This document shows positions 41,182 to 52,448 of a stretch of 64,000 nt of DNA, piece after piece; position 1 is the stretch's first letter, and each line of letters opens with the position of its first letter. The stretch is from Hydrogenophilus sp. (lineage in GTDB: Bacteria > Pseudomonadota > Gammaproteobacteria > Burkholderiales > Rhodocyclaceae), in the NCBI GenBank assembly GCA_026416515.1, contig JAOAEZ010000005.1, positions 1 to 64,000 on the forward strand, in the 5' to 3' direction. The translations under genes were made by a program, and so were the position numbers. A model generated the notes under the pieces. It was not told the DNA's origin and searched no databases. It saw only the letters and a program-made list of their open reading frames with translations.

Positions 41182-43359
41182 TCACCGTCTGCCTGTCGCC
41201 CCCTCTGCAAAGACAAAAGGGGCTGCCCCCAAGCGGGCGGTTACCAACTCAGCGGTACGGCGCGCTGCTCCCTCGCTCCCGAAGGGTCCGGCCACCACCC
41301 GCGTCAATCCTCCTGCTGGCATTACTGTCAACGTTACCTCGGGCAACTGCACCCGCAGATGGGCCACGAAGTTCTCTGCGTTCTCGCGCAACGCGAAAGC
41401 GCCCAGCTGCACAAAGTAGCGGACGGTGCTCGGAGATGAAGTGCGCGCCCTCTCTGTCGCGTTCTCTCCTTCTGCTCTTTGCGCCTCTAAGAAAGCGCCC
41501 CTTCCCTCCCCCGCCAATGCCGTTAAAAGTGCCACCAACGCTGCCTCGCGCTCTGCGGATTCGCGCTCGCTCGTTATTCGACCCTTCTCCTCCCCACTCT
41601 CTCCTTTCCCCATTCCCTCCTCGCCGCGGCGAGCAGCCATCAAACGAATCTCCTCAGGCAAAATCAACTCCACCCGAACCAACGCCGTTCCGCGGTTCGC
41701 GAACCCCAACCGATCGGCTGCGGCGAACGACAAATCGATCAACCGCCCCTCTACAAAGGGACCGCGGTCGTTTACTCGCACCACCACCTGTCGGCCGTTC
41801 TCCAAATTGGTCACCCGCGCGTAACTCGGCAAAGGCAATGTCTTATGGGCTGCTGACAAAGCGAACATATCGTACCGTTCCCCTGTCGCGGTCGGTTTAC
41901 CATGAAACTCTCGCCCGTACCACGACGCGATCCCCTCCTCCACGTAGGGCTCGAAATCGGTCATCGGCACATAAGTTCGTCCCAACACAGTATAAGGGCG
42001 GGCGTTAGCTGCCCGCAGCGGTTCCACTCGCGGCACCACTCCATCCACCCATCGCTCTGCTGGCGGGGTTGCGATGTTTGCTCGTCCCCTCGTCTGAGGT
42101 GGTGTAGAAGAACATCCCGCCAACACCGCTGCGATCAGCAGTGCCCAGATGGTTGCCCCTCTCGGCCAAGAGCGATATGCTGAACTGCCGCTCTCGATTT
42201 GGCCTTTACCCCATCTCTGAGCTGCGGAGGGAGCGGCTGCGGCGGCGCTCAGCACCACCCCCAACATCAAGCAAGCGCTCATCAAAGCGGTTCCTCCGTA
42301 GCTCACGAACGGCAAGGGTACCCCTACCACGGGGGTCATTCCGGTCACCATCGCTGCGTTTACCCAAACATACAAAAAAATTCCCGCCACCGCTGCTGCC
42401 CCGTAAAGCTGTCCTGCCCACACCCCTGAGCGCATTGCCAAAAAGAGGGCGCGGGTTAACATCAAAAAGTAAGCGCCGAAGAGCGCTGCTACCCCCACCA
42501 AGCCCATCTCCTCCGCGATCACCGCCAAGATAAAATCGGTATGGCGTTCAGGGACGAAATTGAGGCGCGACTGAGTTCCCTGACCGATCCCCTTTCCCCA
42601 CAATCCCCCAGAGCCGATCGCGATCTCGGCCTGGATGGTATGAAATCCTTTCCCCAGCGGATCGCGGTAAGGATCGAGCAACGTACACACCCGCGCCTTT
42701 TGGTACTCTCGAAACCCTGGCCACTCCACCTCTGGCTGGCACCACGAATCGCCGTGGATCATCAACAACGTCACTCCCACTGCTGCGGCGGCGATCCAAG
42801 GGATGATCCATCGCCACCTCAACCCGGCAAAGAAAAGCGTCGCCGCTCCGGCCATTGCCACCATCAATCCGGTTCCCAGATCGGGCTGATGGATGATCAA
42901 TCCCACGGGAAGCAAAACCCAACCCAACGCTATCCAATAGTCCCAACCGCTCAACGTTCGCCGTCGCCAATGGAAATAGGCTGCCACCATTAACGGTACA
43001 GCCAGTTTCATCAACTCGGACGGCTGCACCCGCACTACCCCGAAATCGAGCCAACGGGTCGCCCCCTTTGCCGAAACCCCCACCCACATCACCAGCAAAA
43101 GCAACAAAATTCCTCCCCCATACAGCAAAGGGGCAACCGCCAACCACGCGCGGAAAGGAACCCAAGCGGCCAACAACAACGTGGCGAAGGCCACCCCCTG
43201 GTGGAACAACTGATCATCTAGCCGATCGGGTGCAGCGCTTGTCATCACCACGCGCGCCCACCCGAAAAGCAGCAGAAGCAATCCCAGCAGCACCGGGTCC
43301 CACCGGTGAAGAATCTTCTGGGCGGCAGCCAGAAACACGTTGCCCCCTCGTCCTCTCAC
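41182..43359 (-). CDS. rodA: RodA-RlpA fusion (SEDS glycosyltransferase plus septal-ring lytic transglycosylase)
   Basis: One 725-codon frame encodes two normally separate envelope proteins. Residues 1-372 are a full RodA with about ten helices: QPSELMKLA, QPDLGTGLM, the large loop with GSGGLWGKG, and the catalytic-type Asp in ERHTDFILAV (D275). It polymerises glycan strands with PBP2. Residues 400-416 (GATIWALLIAAVLAGC) form a lipoprotein-like segment with lipobox LAGC. The rest is RlpA: a DPBB domain (about 474-570, with IASWYGREFHG, AHKTLPLPSYARVTNL and VNDRGPF), a charged linker and a SPOR domain (about 645-720). No stop codon separates them, and codons 370-411 contain no in-frame ATG, GTG or TTG. 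The start overlaps the mrdA stop (ATGA). Confidence 0.85.
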   Translation of the reverse strand: MRGRGGNVFLAAAQKILHRWDPVLLGLLLLLFGWARVVMTSAAPDRLDDQLFHQGVAFATLLLAAWVPFRAWLAVAPLLYGGGILLLLLVMWVGVSAKGATRWLDFGVVRVQPSELMKLAVPLMVAAYFHWRRRTLSGWDYWIALGWVLLPVGLIIHQPDLGTGLMVAMAGAATLFFAGLRWRWIIPWIAAAAVGVTLLMIHGDSWCQPEVEWPGFREYQKARVCTLLDPYRDPLGKGFHTIQAEIAIGSGGLWGKGIGQGTQSRLNFVPERHTDFILAVIAEEMGLVGVAALFGAYFLMLTRALFLAMRSGVWAGQLYGAAAVAGIFLYVWVNAAMVTGMTPVVGVPLPFVSYGGTALMSACLMLGVVLSAAAAAPSAAQRWGKGQIESGSSAYRSWPRGATIWALLIAAVLAGCSSTPPQTRGRANIATPPAERWVDGVVPRVEPLRAANARPYTVLGRTYVPMTDFEPYVEEGIASWYGREFHGKPTATGERYDMFALSAAHKTLPLPSYARVTNLENGRQVVVRVNDRGPFVEGRLIDLSFAAADRLGFANRGTALVRVELILPEEIRLMAARRGEEGMGKGESGEEKGRITSERESAEREAALVALLTALAGEGRGAFLEAQRAEGENATERARTSSPSTVRYFVQLGAFALRENAENFVAHLRVQLPEVTLTVMPAGGLTRVVAGPFGSEGAARRTAELVTARLGAAPFVFAEGATGRR

Positions 43360-45212
43360 GGCCCCTCCCCAAGACCGAGTGTCGGGTTAACCCCGAAAAA
43401 GCGATCAAAAATCAAACGCATCAAAGGTGCGGCGGTTGCCCCCCCGAATCCCCCGTGCTCCACTACTAATGCGGCAACGATTTTTGGGTTTGACGCCGGT
43501 GCAAACGCGATGTACCACGCATGATCCTGCTCCTCCTCATCGGCGATCCGTCCTCTAGGACGCCCATGGGTAGAAACCACCTGGGCTGTCCCGGTTTTTC
43601 CCCCTGCCTTATAAGGGGCGCCGACAAAAGCGCGCGCCGAGGTACCCACTCGCGCCCCTTCCACCATTCCTGAAATCACCGCCTCTACATGGTTTGGGTT
43701 AAGCGGGATAAAGCGCGAAGGGCGAGGAGGGACGGGGATGACCTCTCCTGTTACCCCGTCGCGATAATGAGAAACCACATGGGGGGTTGGTACGACGCCG
43801 CCGTTTACCACCGCCATCAGCGCGTAAGCCATCTGCATGGGGGTAAAGCTGGTGTATCCCTGACCGATCGCTACGGAAACGGTCTCCCCTGCGAACCACT
43901 GCTGCTCTCGAGGGCGTTTGAAGCGCCGTCGTTTCCACTCTCGCGACGGGAGCACTCCGCTCGCCTCGTTGGGCAGATCGATGCCGGTGGGTTGTCCGAA
44001 CCCCAATCGGCTCATAAAAGCGTGGATCGCCTCGATTCCCAATTCGGTTCCCAACTGGTAAAAGTAGACGTTACACGAATAGGCCAACGCCCGTATCAAA
44101 TCGACCCCTCCCTGACACGACGCCTTACGGTCGTACAAAGTGATCGACCCGAGCTGAAAGACCCCCTGGCGGTCGAAGCGCTGGCCAACGCGGCGGCGGC
44201 CGCTCTCCAATCCCAGAAGGGCCATAAACGGCTTAAAGGTCGACCCTGGAGGGTAAAGGCCGCGCAGCACTCGGTTTAGCAAAGGGCGAGCGGGGTCCTC
44301 GTTTAAAGAGCGCCAATCACTGCTCGAAATTCCCTCCACAAAAACGTTAGGGTCGAACGATGGGGTACTCACCAAAGCCAGCACTGCTCCATCGCGTGGA
44401 TCGAGAGCGACGAACGCTGCCCGGTGTGGCCGCAGTAGGTCGTACACGAAAGCCTGAAACTCCACGTCGATCGTCAGCACAGCATCCATCCCCGGGCGCG
44501 GAGGTACAGAGGCCAATCGGCGCATAGCTCGTCCCGCGGCGTTTACCTCGATCTGTTCCCACCCTGGCCACCCCATCAGTGCCCGTTCATGGCTTGCCTC
44601 CACTCCCTCTTTGCCGATGGTTTCGGTCCCGCGGTAGCGGCCTGTTTCATCGTTGGTCTCGATCCGTTTCATATCGGCTGCGCTGATGCGGCCCACGTAC
44701 CCCACCACAGGTGCCAAAACCTCGCCGTAGGGATAGTGGCGCATCGATCGCACTGCCACAGTCACTCCGGGCAACTGGAATCCCCACGCCGCGATTCGTG
44801 CCACCTCCTCGTCGGTCAACCGCCACTTCAACGGAATTGACCCCAATCCTCGCTGTTCGCGCACTCGTCGGCGAAAAACGCGCAAATCGATCTCGTCGAG
44901 GGGTATCAGCTGTTGCAATCGCGCCAGAAGCGCCTCGAGATCGCCGGCCAATACGGGGGTCACCTCCAGGACGTAGACTCCCTCGTTGCGGGCCACTGTC
45001 CTTCCTTTTCGATCGTAGATCTCGCCGCGGCGGGGGGGGATTGGCGCTAAGGCCAAGCGGTTTGCTTCCGCCAACTCTGCGAATCGCTCATGCTGTTCCA
45101 CCTGGAGATGATGGAGTCGCATCAACAAAAGGGCGAACCCTGCTGCCATTCCGGCGATCCACATCCATGCTCGGCGGCGGGAGTAGATAACTAACCGTTC
45201 TTCCTCTCCCAT
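43356..45212 (-). CDS. mrdA: Penicillin-binding protein 2
   Basis: Class B transpeptidase of the elongasome that crosslinks strands made by RodA. The 618-residue protein has an N-terminal membrane anchor (AWMWIAGMAAGFALLLMRL), the PBP dimerisation domain with RRGEIYDRKGRTVARN, and the transpeptidase domain with PGSTFKPFMAL (catalytic Ser in STFK), SCN (YSCNVYF) and KTGTAQVV. It overlaps rodA-rlpA by four bases and lies 6 bases after mreD. This is the standard mreBCD-mrdA-rodA order of beta-proteobacteria. Confidence 0.95.
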   Translation of the reverse strand: MGEEERLVIYSRRRAWMWIAGMAAGFALLLMRLHHLQVEQHERFAELAEANRLALAPIPPRRGEIYDRKGRTVARNEGVYVLEVTPVLAGDLEALLARLQQLIPLDEIDLRVFRRRVREQRGLGSIPLKWRLTDEEVARIAAWGFQLPGVTVAVRSMRHYPYGEVLAPVVGYVGRISAADMKRIETNDETGRYRGTETIGKEGVEASHERALMGWPGWEQIEVNAAGRAMRRLASVPPRPGMDAVLTIDVEFQAFVYDLLRPHRAAFVALDPRDGAVLALVSTPSFDPNVFVEGISSSDWRSLNEDPARPLLNRVLRGLYPPGSTFKPFMALLGLESGRRRVGQRFDRQGVFQLGSITLYDRKASCQGGVDLIRALAYSCNVYFYQLGTELGIEAIHAFMSRLGFGQPTGIDLPNEASGVLPSREWKRRRFKRPREQQWFAGETVSVAIGQGYTSFTPMQMAYALMAVVNGGVVPTPHVVSHYRDGVTGEVIPVPPRPSRFIPLNPNHVEAVISGMVEGARVGTSARAFVGAPYKAGGKTGTAQVVSTHGRPRGRIADEEEQDHAWYIAFAPASNPKIVAALVVEHGGFGGATAAPLMRLIFDRFFGVNPTLGLGEGP

Positions 45213-45218
45213 CGCCGC

Positions 45219-45734
45219 TCACCCTCTCTCCGCGCGGCTGTAGCGCTGGGGCCACAGCAACACCCACTGCCAAAAGGGCCACACCCCCATCATCACCAGG
45301 GGGGTAACCCAAAAGTGCAATGGAGGCCAAGAGCCTCCGGCAAAAACGGCGCGCGCTGCGGTCTCCAATGCCAATGCTGCCCCCCACAACCAAACCAAAT
45401 GGGCTGCCTGTCCCCACCCGCTAAACCAAAGCACTCGGGTACGCCACCGCTGTGCTCCCCACACCACCCACACAAAGGCGAGCGCGGACTGACCCAGAAC
45501 CATCCCTCGCCCCACATCGAGCAGAAAGCCGGCTCCCAACGCCACGCTCATCCCGCACCACTGTGGCGCGCGCAACGCCCAAAAGGTCAACGTCATCATC
45601 GTGATCTCGGGGGCGACTGCTCCCCACACCCGCGGTACGAGATCGAAGATCAGCGCTACGATTAAACTTACTCCCATCCACCCCCGGTTGGGAGGCGCTA
45701 ACAGCTCGGCCGACTGGTTCGCCGACGCAGACAC
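45219..45734 (-). CDS. mreD: Rod shape-determining protein MreD
   Basis: Small inner-membrane component of the elongasome, 171 residues with about five helices (first at LIVALIFDLVP). MreD-like features include GAGFLLDVGRGMVLGQSALAF, equivalent to the conserved GLL-D---G--LG segment. Sequence conservation is low in this family, and the assignment rests mainly on topology and on its place between mreC and mrdA, with gaps of 3 and 6 bases. Confidence 0.88.
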   Translation of the reverse strand: MSASANQSAELLAPPNRGWMGVSLIVALIFDLVPRVWGAVAPEITMMTLTFWALRAPQWCGMSVALGAGFLLDVGRGMVLGQSALAFVWVVWGAQRWRTRVLWFSGWGQAAHLVWLWGAALALETAARAVFAGGSWPPLHFWVTPLVMMGVWPFWQWVLLWPQRYSRAERG

Positions 45735-45737
45735 TCC

Positions 45738-46571
45738 TCACCCTCCTGGCTGATCCAACCGCTCAGCGATCAAAATCTGGCGCAACCGTTCGCCCGCGGC
45801 GAATGGTTCCACCAATACGATAGGAGCGCCGCTTGCCCCCTCGACTCGTACCACCCGTCCCACTGGCAAACCGCGGGGAAAGAGTCCATCGAGCCCCGAG
45901 GTGATCAACTCATCGCCCTCACGCACCCGCCACTCGCCGAGGACATCGCGCAGTTGCAAGCGGCCATCGCCCACCCCCCATGCGATCCCGCGGGTACCGG
46001 TACGCACCACCTCCACGGGGACGCGCGCCCCCTCTTGGACCAGCAGGGTCACCTCGCTCACCAACGGCTGCACGCGGGTCACCTGGCCCACCAAGCCGGA
46101 GAGATCCACCACGGCGAACCCCAAGCGCACGCCGTGGTTGCTCCCTCGATCCACCACCACGCGGCGGGAAAAGGGGTCGGGCGTATCAAACAGCACCTCT
46201 GCTGCGATCAATCGGACCTTCGGCAGCGGCGACAATCCCAGCAGTGCCCGCAAGCGGTCGTTCTCCTCCGCGCACCGCTGCGCCAACTGCTGTTGCACGA
46301 CGAGGTGGGTCAAACGCGTACGCAGCTCGGCATTCTCGCGCTGCAGCACCAGCACGTCGAGCGTAGCTCGCTCGAACTGTTCTCGCACCATTGCTGGAAA
46401 CTGGCCGATGGCCAAGAGGGGGCGCGCCACGATCGACAAACCGTCGCGCAGTGGTTCAAGCCAACCCAACCGCCAATCGGCCACCATTGCGGCGATCGCG
46501 ATCGCGCTTGCAAAAAGCGCACGCGTCGTCAACGAGAGCGACCGACGAAATGTCAGCGGCGGTGTGGACAC
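45738..46571 (-). CDS. mreC: Rod shape-determining protein MreC
   Basis: Periplasmic scaffold that activates PBP2-RodA. The 277-residue protein has an N-terminal helix (ALFASAIAIAAMVADWRLGW), a coiled coil (about 65-110) and the two beta-barrel domains, with VVVDRGSNHGVRLGFAVV and SGLDGLFPRGLPVGRVV as family signatures. It lies between mreB (25 bases upstream) and mreD (3 bases downstream). Confidence 0.94.
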   Translation of the reverse strand: MSTPPLTFRRSLSLTTRALFASAIAIAAMVADWRLGWLEPLRDGLSIVARPLLAIGQFPAMVREQFERATLDVLVLQRENAELRTRLTHLVVQQQLAQRCAEENDRLRALLGLSPLPKVRLIAAEVLFDTPDPFSRRVVVDRGSNHGVRLGFAVVDLSGLVGQVTRVQPLVSEVTLLVQEGARVPVEVVRTGTRGIAWGVGDGRLQLRDVLGEWRVREGDELITSGLDGLFPRGLPVGRVVRVEGASGAPIVLVEPFAAGERLRQILIAERLDQPGG

Positions 46572-46596
46572 CGAAACCCAACCCCCGCAACCCTAC

Positions 46597-48017
<1,421 letters not shown>

Positions 48018-48021
<4 letters not shown>

Positions 48022-49505
48022 CCCCTCTCTCCTCGCTCTCGGAGCTCCTTGCGGCGCTGGCGCAAGGGAAAGCGACGGCCCAATCTTTAGTAGCGTGCGC
48101 GCACGCGCGGGCAAAAGCGCTGCAACCCACTCTCAACGCCTTCATCTCGCTGGCGGAACCCGAACAGAGCGCTGCGGCAGCGCGTCGTGCTGACCAGCGG
48201 CGTGCGCATGGCGTCGAAGCGCCGCTCCTAGGCATCCCGATCGCCCACAAAGACCTCTTCGTCACCACTGATCTCCCCACCACTGCCGCCTCGCGCATGC
48301 TTCTCGGCTATCGCTCCCCTTTTGATGCCACCGTCGTCGAGCGGCTCGCCGCTGCAGGAGCGATTGCCATTGGCAAAACCAACCTCGACGAGTTCGCGAT
48401 GGGCTCTGGGAACGAACACTCCTTCTTCGGTCCAGCGCGCAACCCATGGGATCCGACGCGGGTACCAGGAGGTTCCTCGGGTGGCTCGGCGGCGGCGGTC
48501 GCAGCGGCGATCGTCCCCGCTGCCACGGGCACCGACACCGGCGGCAGCGTTCGGCAACCCGCGGCCCACTGCGGCATCACCGGCCTCAAACCGACCTACG
48601 GACGGGTCAGTCGCTATGGGATCATCGCCTACGCCTCCTCGCTTGACCAAGCTGGTCTCTTTGCCCGCAGCGCCTGGGACATCGCTCTCCTGCTGCGTCA
48701 AATCGCCGGTCATGACCCCCGCGACAGCACCTCTGTCGACTGCCCGGTCCCCGACTATCCCGCGATTCTCGCTACGCTTCCTCCCCCTCGCGACCGGCCG
48801 CTTGTGGGTTGGCGGATCGGTATCGTCCCCTCCTTCCTCGCCGCCGACGGGGTGCAGTCGGACATTCTTGCGGCCCTGGAAGCTGCCCGCCGTACCTACG
48901 AACAATTGGGCGCCGCCATTGTCGAATGCACCCTTCCGGCAGCCGAACTGGCGATTCCCGCCTACTACATTATCGCCCCGGCCGAAGCCTCGAGCAACCT
49001 CGCTCGTTATGATGGGGTTCGCTATGGGCATCGCACCGAACGTTACGACGACCTCTTTGCCATGTACTGTCAAAGCCGCGCCGAAGGGTTCGGCTGGGAA
49101 GTCAAGCGTCGCATTCTCATCGGCACCTTTGTCCTGTCGCACGGTTACTACGACGCCTACTACCGCAAAGCGCAGCAAGTTCGGCGGCTAGTCACGGACG
49201 GCTACCGTTCGGCCCTTGAGCAGTGCGACCTTTTGCTCACCCCTGTCACTGCCACCACTGCCTGGCCGATCGGTGCCAAGGCCAATCCTGTCGAAGAGTA
49301 TCTCGCCGACCTCTTCACCATCGGCCCGAGTTTAGCCGGGCTACCGGCGCTCGCGCACCCCATCGGCTTCGACGCTGCCGGGCTACCGATCGGTGCTCAA
49401 ATCATTGGTCGTCCTTTTGACGAAGCCCGTCTCCTCGCTGCTGCCCATATCTACCAACAAGCGACCGACTGGCACCGTGCTCTTCCCCCTCTCGCTCACC
49501 TCTAG
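48018..49505 (+). CDS. gatA: Asp/Glu-tRNA amidotransferase subunit A
   Basis: Amidase-signature subunit that hydrolyses glutamine to supply ammonia. The 495-residue protein carries the catalytic Lys in IPIAHKDLF, the Ser-rich [14 protein letters not shown] segment, and the cis-Ser and nucleophile Ser in [17 protein letters not shown]. It overlaps gatC by four bases and precedes gatB by 17 bases. Presence of GatCAB implies that Gln-tRNA and/or Asn-tRNA is made by the indirect route. Confidence 0.96.
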
Positions 49506-49522
49506 TCAAAGGAAATGCGACG

Positions 49523-50992
49523 ATGGACCCACGCTACGAAGCGGTGATCGGCCTCGAAATCCACGTCCAGCTCCTCACCGCCAGCAAAATTTTCTCGGCG
49601 GCGGCTACCCGTTACGGTGCCGAACCCAACCGGCAAGTCAGTTTCGTTGACGCGGCCCTTCCTGGAACGCTTCCCGTCCTCAACCGCGAAGCGGTAACGG
49701 CAGCGATCCGTTTTGGTCTCGCCGTCGGCGGCAAAATTGCCCGCTCCTCCCGCTTTGCCCGCAAACACTATTTCTACCCCGACCTTCCCAAAGGCTACCA
49801 AATCAGCCAATACGATCAACCGATCATCAGCGGCGGAGGGCTCACGATCCGCACCGACAGGGGTGAAAAGCGGATCCGGCTTATCCGCGCTCATCTCGAA
49901 GAGGATGCCGGCAAAAGCCTTCATGAAGATTTTCACGGCATGAGCGGAATCGACCTCAACCGCGCCGGCACCCCCCTCCTAGAAATCGTCACTGCTCCTG
50001 ACCTCTCCACACCTACGGAAGCAGCCCTCTTTGCCCGCGCGCTCCACACCCTTGTCCGCTGGATCGGCATCTGCGACGGCAATCTTCAAGAAGGCTCCTT
50101 TCGTATCGACGCCAATGTCTCCGTTCGTCCCCGCGGGGAAACCCGTCTCGGCACGCGGCGCGAGATCAAAAACCTCAACTCCTTTCGCTTCCTCGAGCAA
50201 GCGATTGCCTACGAAATCGACTGGCAAATCGAAGCGCTCACTGCGGGGCAGACCATCGAGCAAGCCACCGTTCTCTTTGACCCCCATCGCGGGGAAACTC
50301 GGGTCATGCGCAGCAAAGAAGAAGCGCACGACTACCGTTACTTTCCCGACCCCGACCTACTGCCGCTCATCATCGATGAAGAGTGGATCGAAGTAGAGCG
50401 TTGCCAACTTCCCGAGCTCCCCGACGCCCTGCGGGCGCGCCTTATCGCCGACCATGCGCTCCCCGAAGCCGACGCCCATCTTCTCACCAGCGACAAAGGG
50501 TTGGCCGACTTCTACCTAGCGGCCGTTGCCTGCACTGGTGTCAGTCACGCCAAGTCCTGTGCCAACTGGCTACTCGTAGAGATCCTCGGTCGGCTTCACA
50601 AAGAGAACCGATCGATCACCGAAGCTCCGCTGACGCCGCAGCAGCTCGCCGACCTCGTCCTTCGAATCGCCGACGGCACCATCTCCTCGGCGGCGGGTAA
50701 GCGGCTTCTCGCCGCCTGGTGGAGTGGAGACCCCCGCAGCGTCGACAGCTTGATCGCCGACCTCGACCTCGCCCAAATGCGCGACACTGCTCTGATCGAC
50801 CGGCTGGTGGCTGAGGCCATTGCCGCCCACCCCAAAGCGGTCGCTGAATACCGCGCTGGTAAAGAAAAAGCCCTCAACACCCTTGTTGGCGCCGTGATGA
50901 AAGCCTCGCAAGGCAAAGCCAACCCCCAAGAGGTCCGCGACCGGCTTCTCGCCGCCCTCATCGCCGAGGACTCGTCACCTCCCTTGTCATGA
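49523..50992 (+). CDS. gatB: Asp/Glu-tRNA amidotransferase subunit B
   Basis: Kinase and tRNA-binding subunit of GatCAB. The 489-residue protein shows YEAVIGLEIHVQLLTASKIF, the metal and ATP site around KHYFYPDLPKGYQISQYD, LEEDAGKSLH and DLNRAGTPLLEIV, then EIKNLNSFRF and a C-terminal YqeY-like tRNA-tail domain. It ends the gatCAB operon; no terminator hairpin is obvious after it. Confidence 0.96.
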   Translation: MDPRYEAVIGLEIHVQLLTASKIFSAAATRYGAEPNRQVSFVDAALPGTLPVLNREAVTAAIRFGLAVGGKIARSSRFARKHYFYPDLPKGYQISQYDQPIISGGGLTIRTDRGEKRIRLIRAHLEEDAGKSLHEDFHGMSGIDLNRAGTPLLEIVTAPDLSTPTEAALFARALHTLVRWIGICDGNLQEGSFRIDANVSVRPRGETRLGTRREIKNLNSFRFLEQAIAYEIDWQIEALTAGQTIEQATVLFDPHRGETRVMRSKEEAHDYRYFPDPDLLPLIIDEEWIEVERCQLPELPDALRARLIADHALPEADAHLLTSDKGLADFYLAAVACTGVSHAKSCANWLLVEILGRLHKENRSITEAPLTPQQLADLVLRIADGTISSAAGKRLLAAWWSGDPRSVDSLIADLDLAQMRDTALIDRLVAEAIAAHPKAVAEYRAGKEKALNTLVGAVMKASQGKANPQEVRDRLLAALIAEDSSPPLS

Positions 50993-51049
50993 ATTCCCCT
51001 GTGCGATGAACTCAGTTGGAACCCCCTTTCTTCCCTATCTACAGCGAAA

Positions 51050-52108
51050 ATGAGAAGCCCTATGGGTACGTTTATCATTGAGCTTCTACCCACTTCTCTC
51101 CTTCTCCCTCTTCTGGGTGCTCTCCTAGGCCTTGCTTTTGGTTACTTCGGACAGCAATCGCGGTTCTGTTTTCGAGCCGCCATGATCGAACTCGCCGAAG
51201 GGCAATGGGGGCAACGCACCGTTATTTGGTTTCTTACCTTCTCCATTGCGGTTACCGCCACTCAATTGGCGATCGAAGCAGGGTGGCTCGGCACAAGCAC
51301 CATTCGGCAACTCTCCAGCGTCGGCAGTCTCTCCGGAGCCATCTTCGGAGGAATTCTCTTCGGTATCGGTATGATCCTGACCCGCGGCTGCGCCTCCCGT
51401 CTGCTGATCCTTGCCGGAAGCGGCAATTTACGCTCGCTCTTCTCGGGACTCATCTTTGCCGTTACCGCGCAAGCCGCCACCTCCGGCGCTCTTGCTCCCC
51501 TGCGCGAATGGCTCGGCAACCTCTGGACTATTCCTCCTGCCGAGCGGGACCTTCTCGTCCTTCTCGGCCTCGGACGTCCCTTTGCGATTGGCCTCGCAAC
51601 CCTCTGCCTCCTCCTCGCCATTCTCTGGGCTGTTCGCTCCCAGATACCTCGTCGCCAAATCCTTTTTGCCGCGGGGGTAGGTCTGACGATCCCTGCTGCC
51701 TGGGTAATCACCTACCAACTCTCGACGCTCTCCTTTGACCCCATCCCCGTTCACAGCCTCTCCTTTACCACCCCCTCGGCCAACCTTCTCATGACCCTCC
51801 TCGCCACCCCCACGGTGCCCTTGGACTTCGATCTCCTTCTCATCCCCGCGGTAATTCTCGGTTCCTTCCTCGCTGCCTGGCGCCACGGCGAACTGGAAAT
51901 CCAGGGTTTTCAAAGCAGTCATGCGATGAAGCGCTACTTTCTCGGCGCGGCGCTCATGGGGTTTGGTGGAATCCTCGCCGGCGGGTGTGCCGTCGGAGCA
52001 GGCGTTTCTGGCTCTGCCCTCTTCTCGCTCACTGCCTGGGTCACTCTATTTTCCATGGGGGTTGGCGGAGTGGTCGCCCACCGTCTCCTCGACGTCCCTG
52101 CGCGTTGA
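51050..52108 (+). CDS. YeeE/YedE family (thiosulfate/sulfur) transporter
   Basis: A 352-residue inner-membrane protein with about nine helices in two similar halves. The family signatures are GGILFGIGMILTRGCASRL in the first half and GGILAGGCAVGAGVSG in the second, with the conserved cysteines thought to relay thiosulfate; FGQQSRFCFRAA near the N-terminus is also typical. TsuA-type members import thiosulfate, while others handle selenium or sulfur compounds, so the substrate is unassigned. An alternative ATG is at 51062. It lies 70 bases before hypC and could supply sulfur for iron-sulfur clusters, though the link is only positional. Confidence 0.82.
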   Translation: MRSPMGTFIIELLPTSLLLPLLGALLGLAFGYFGQQSRFCFRAAMIELAEGQWGQRTVIWFLTFSIAVTATQLAIEAGWLGTSTIRQLSSVGSLSGAIFGGILFGIGMILTRGCASRLLILAGSGNLRSLFSGLIFAVTAQAATSGALAPLREWLGNLWTIPPAERDLLVLLGLGRPFAIGLATLCLLLAILWAVRSQIPRRQILFAAGVGLTIPAAWVITYQLSTLSFDPIPVHSLSFTTPSANLLMTLLATPTVPLDFDLLLIPAVILGSFLAAWRHGELEIQGFQSSHAMKRYFLGAALMGFGGILAGGCAVGAGVSGSALFSLTAWVTLFSMGVGGVVAHRLLDVPAR

Positions 52109-52178
52109 TATCTTTTTTCGAAGTGCCGCTATCGCCTCCTCCGTTCACTGCGTTTATAATATTTCTTCAGGAGTCCCC

Positions 52179-52448
52179 ATGTGCCTTGCCATCCCCGCTC
52201 GCGTCATCGCCGTAGGTCCAGACGATCGGGCCGTAGTTGACCTCAACGGCACGCGGCAAGAGATCTCTCTCGCCCTCGTCGACGGCGTCGCGGTAGGCGA
52301 CTATGTCATTGTACACGTTGGCTTTGCCCTCCAGAAACTCGATGCAGCGGAAGCCGAAAAGACGCTCTCTCTCTTTGCGGAAATGAGCCAAGCAGTCGCT
52401 GCCCTCGAAGGGGGTGAGCACCCGCCGGCCGATGAAATACGTCGCTGA
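52179..52448 (+). CDS. hypC: Hydrogenase maturation chaperone HypC
   Basis: An 89-residue chaperone that carries the Fe(CN)2CO group with HypD and delivers it to the large subunit. The N-terminal MCLAIPARV with the essential Cys2 fixes the start, and the conserved GDYVIVHVGFALQKLD segment follows. AGGAG precedes the ATG, and a TATAAT at 52155-52160 may be its -10 box, without a clear -35. It overlaps hypD by 17 bases and opens the 10.5-kb hydrogenase locus. Confidence 0.95.
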   Translation: MCLAIPARVIAVGPDDRAVVDLNGTRQEISLALVDGVAVGDYVIVHVGFALQKLDAAEAEKTLSLFAEMSQAVAALEGGEHPPADEIRR

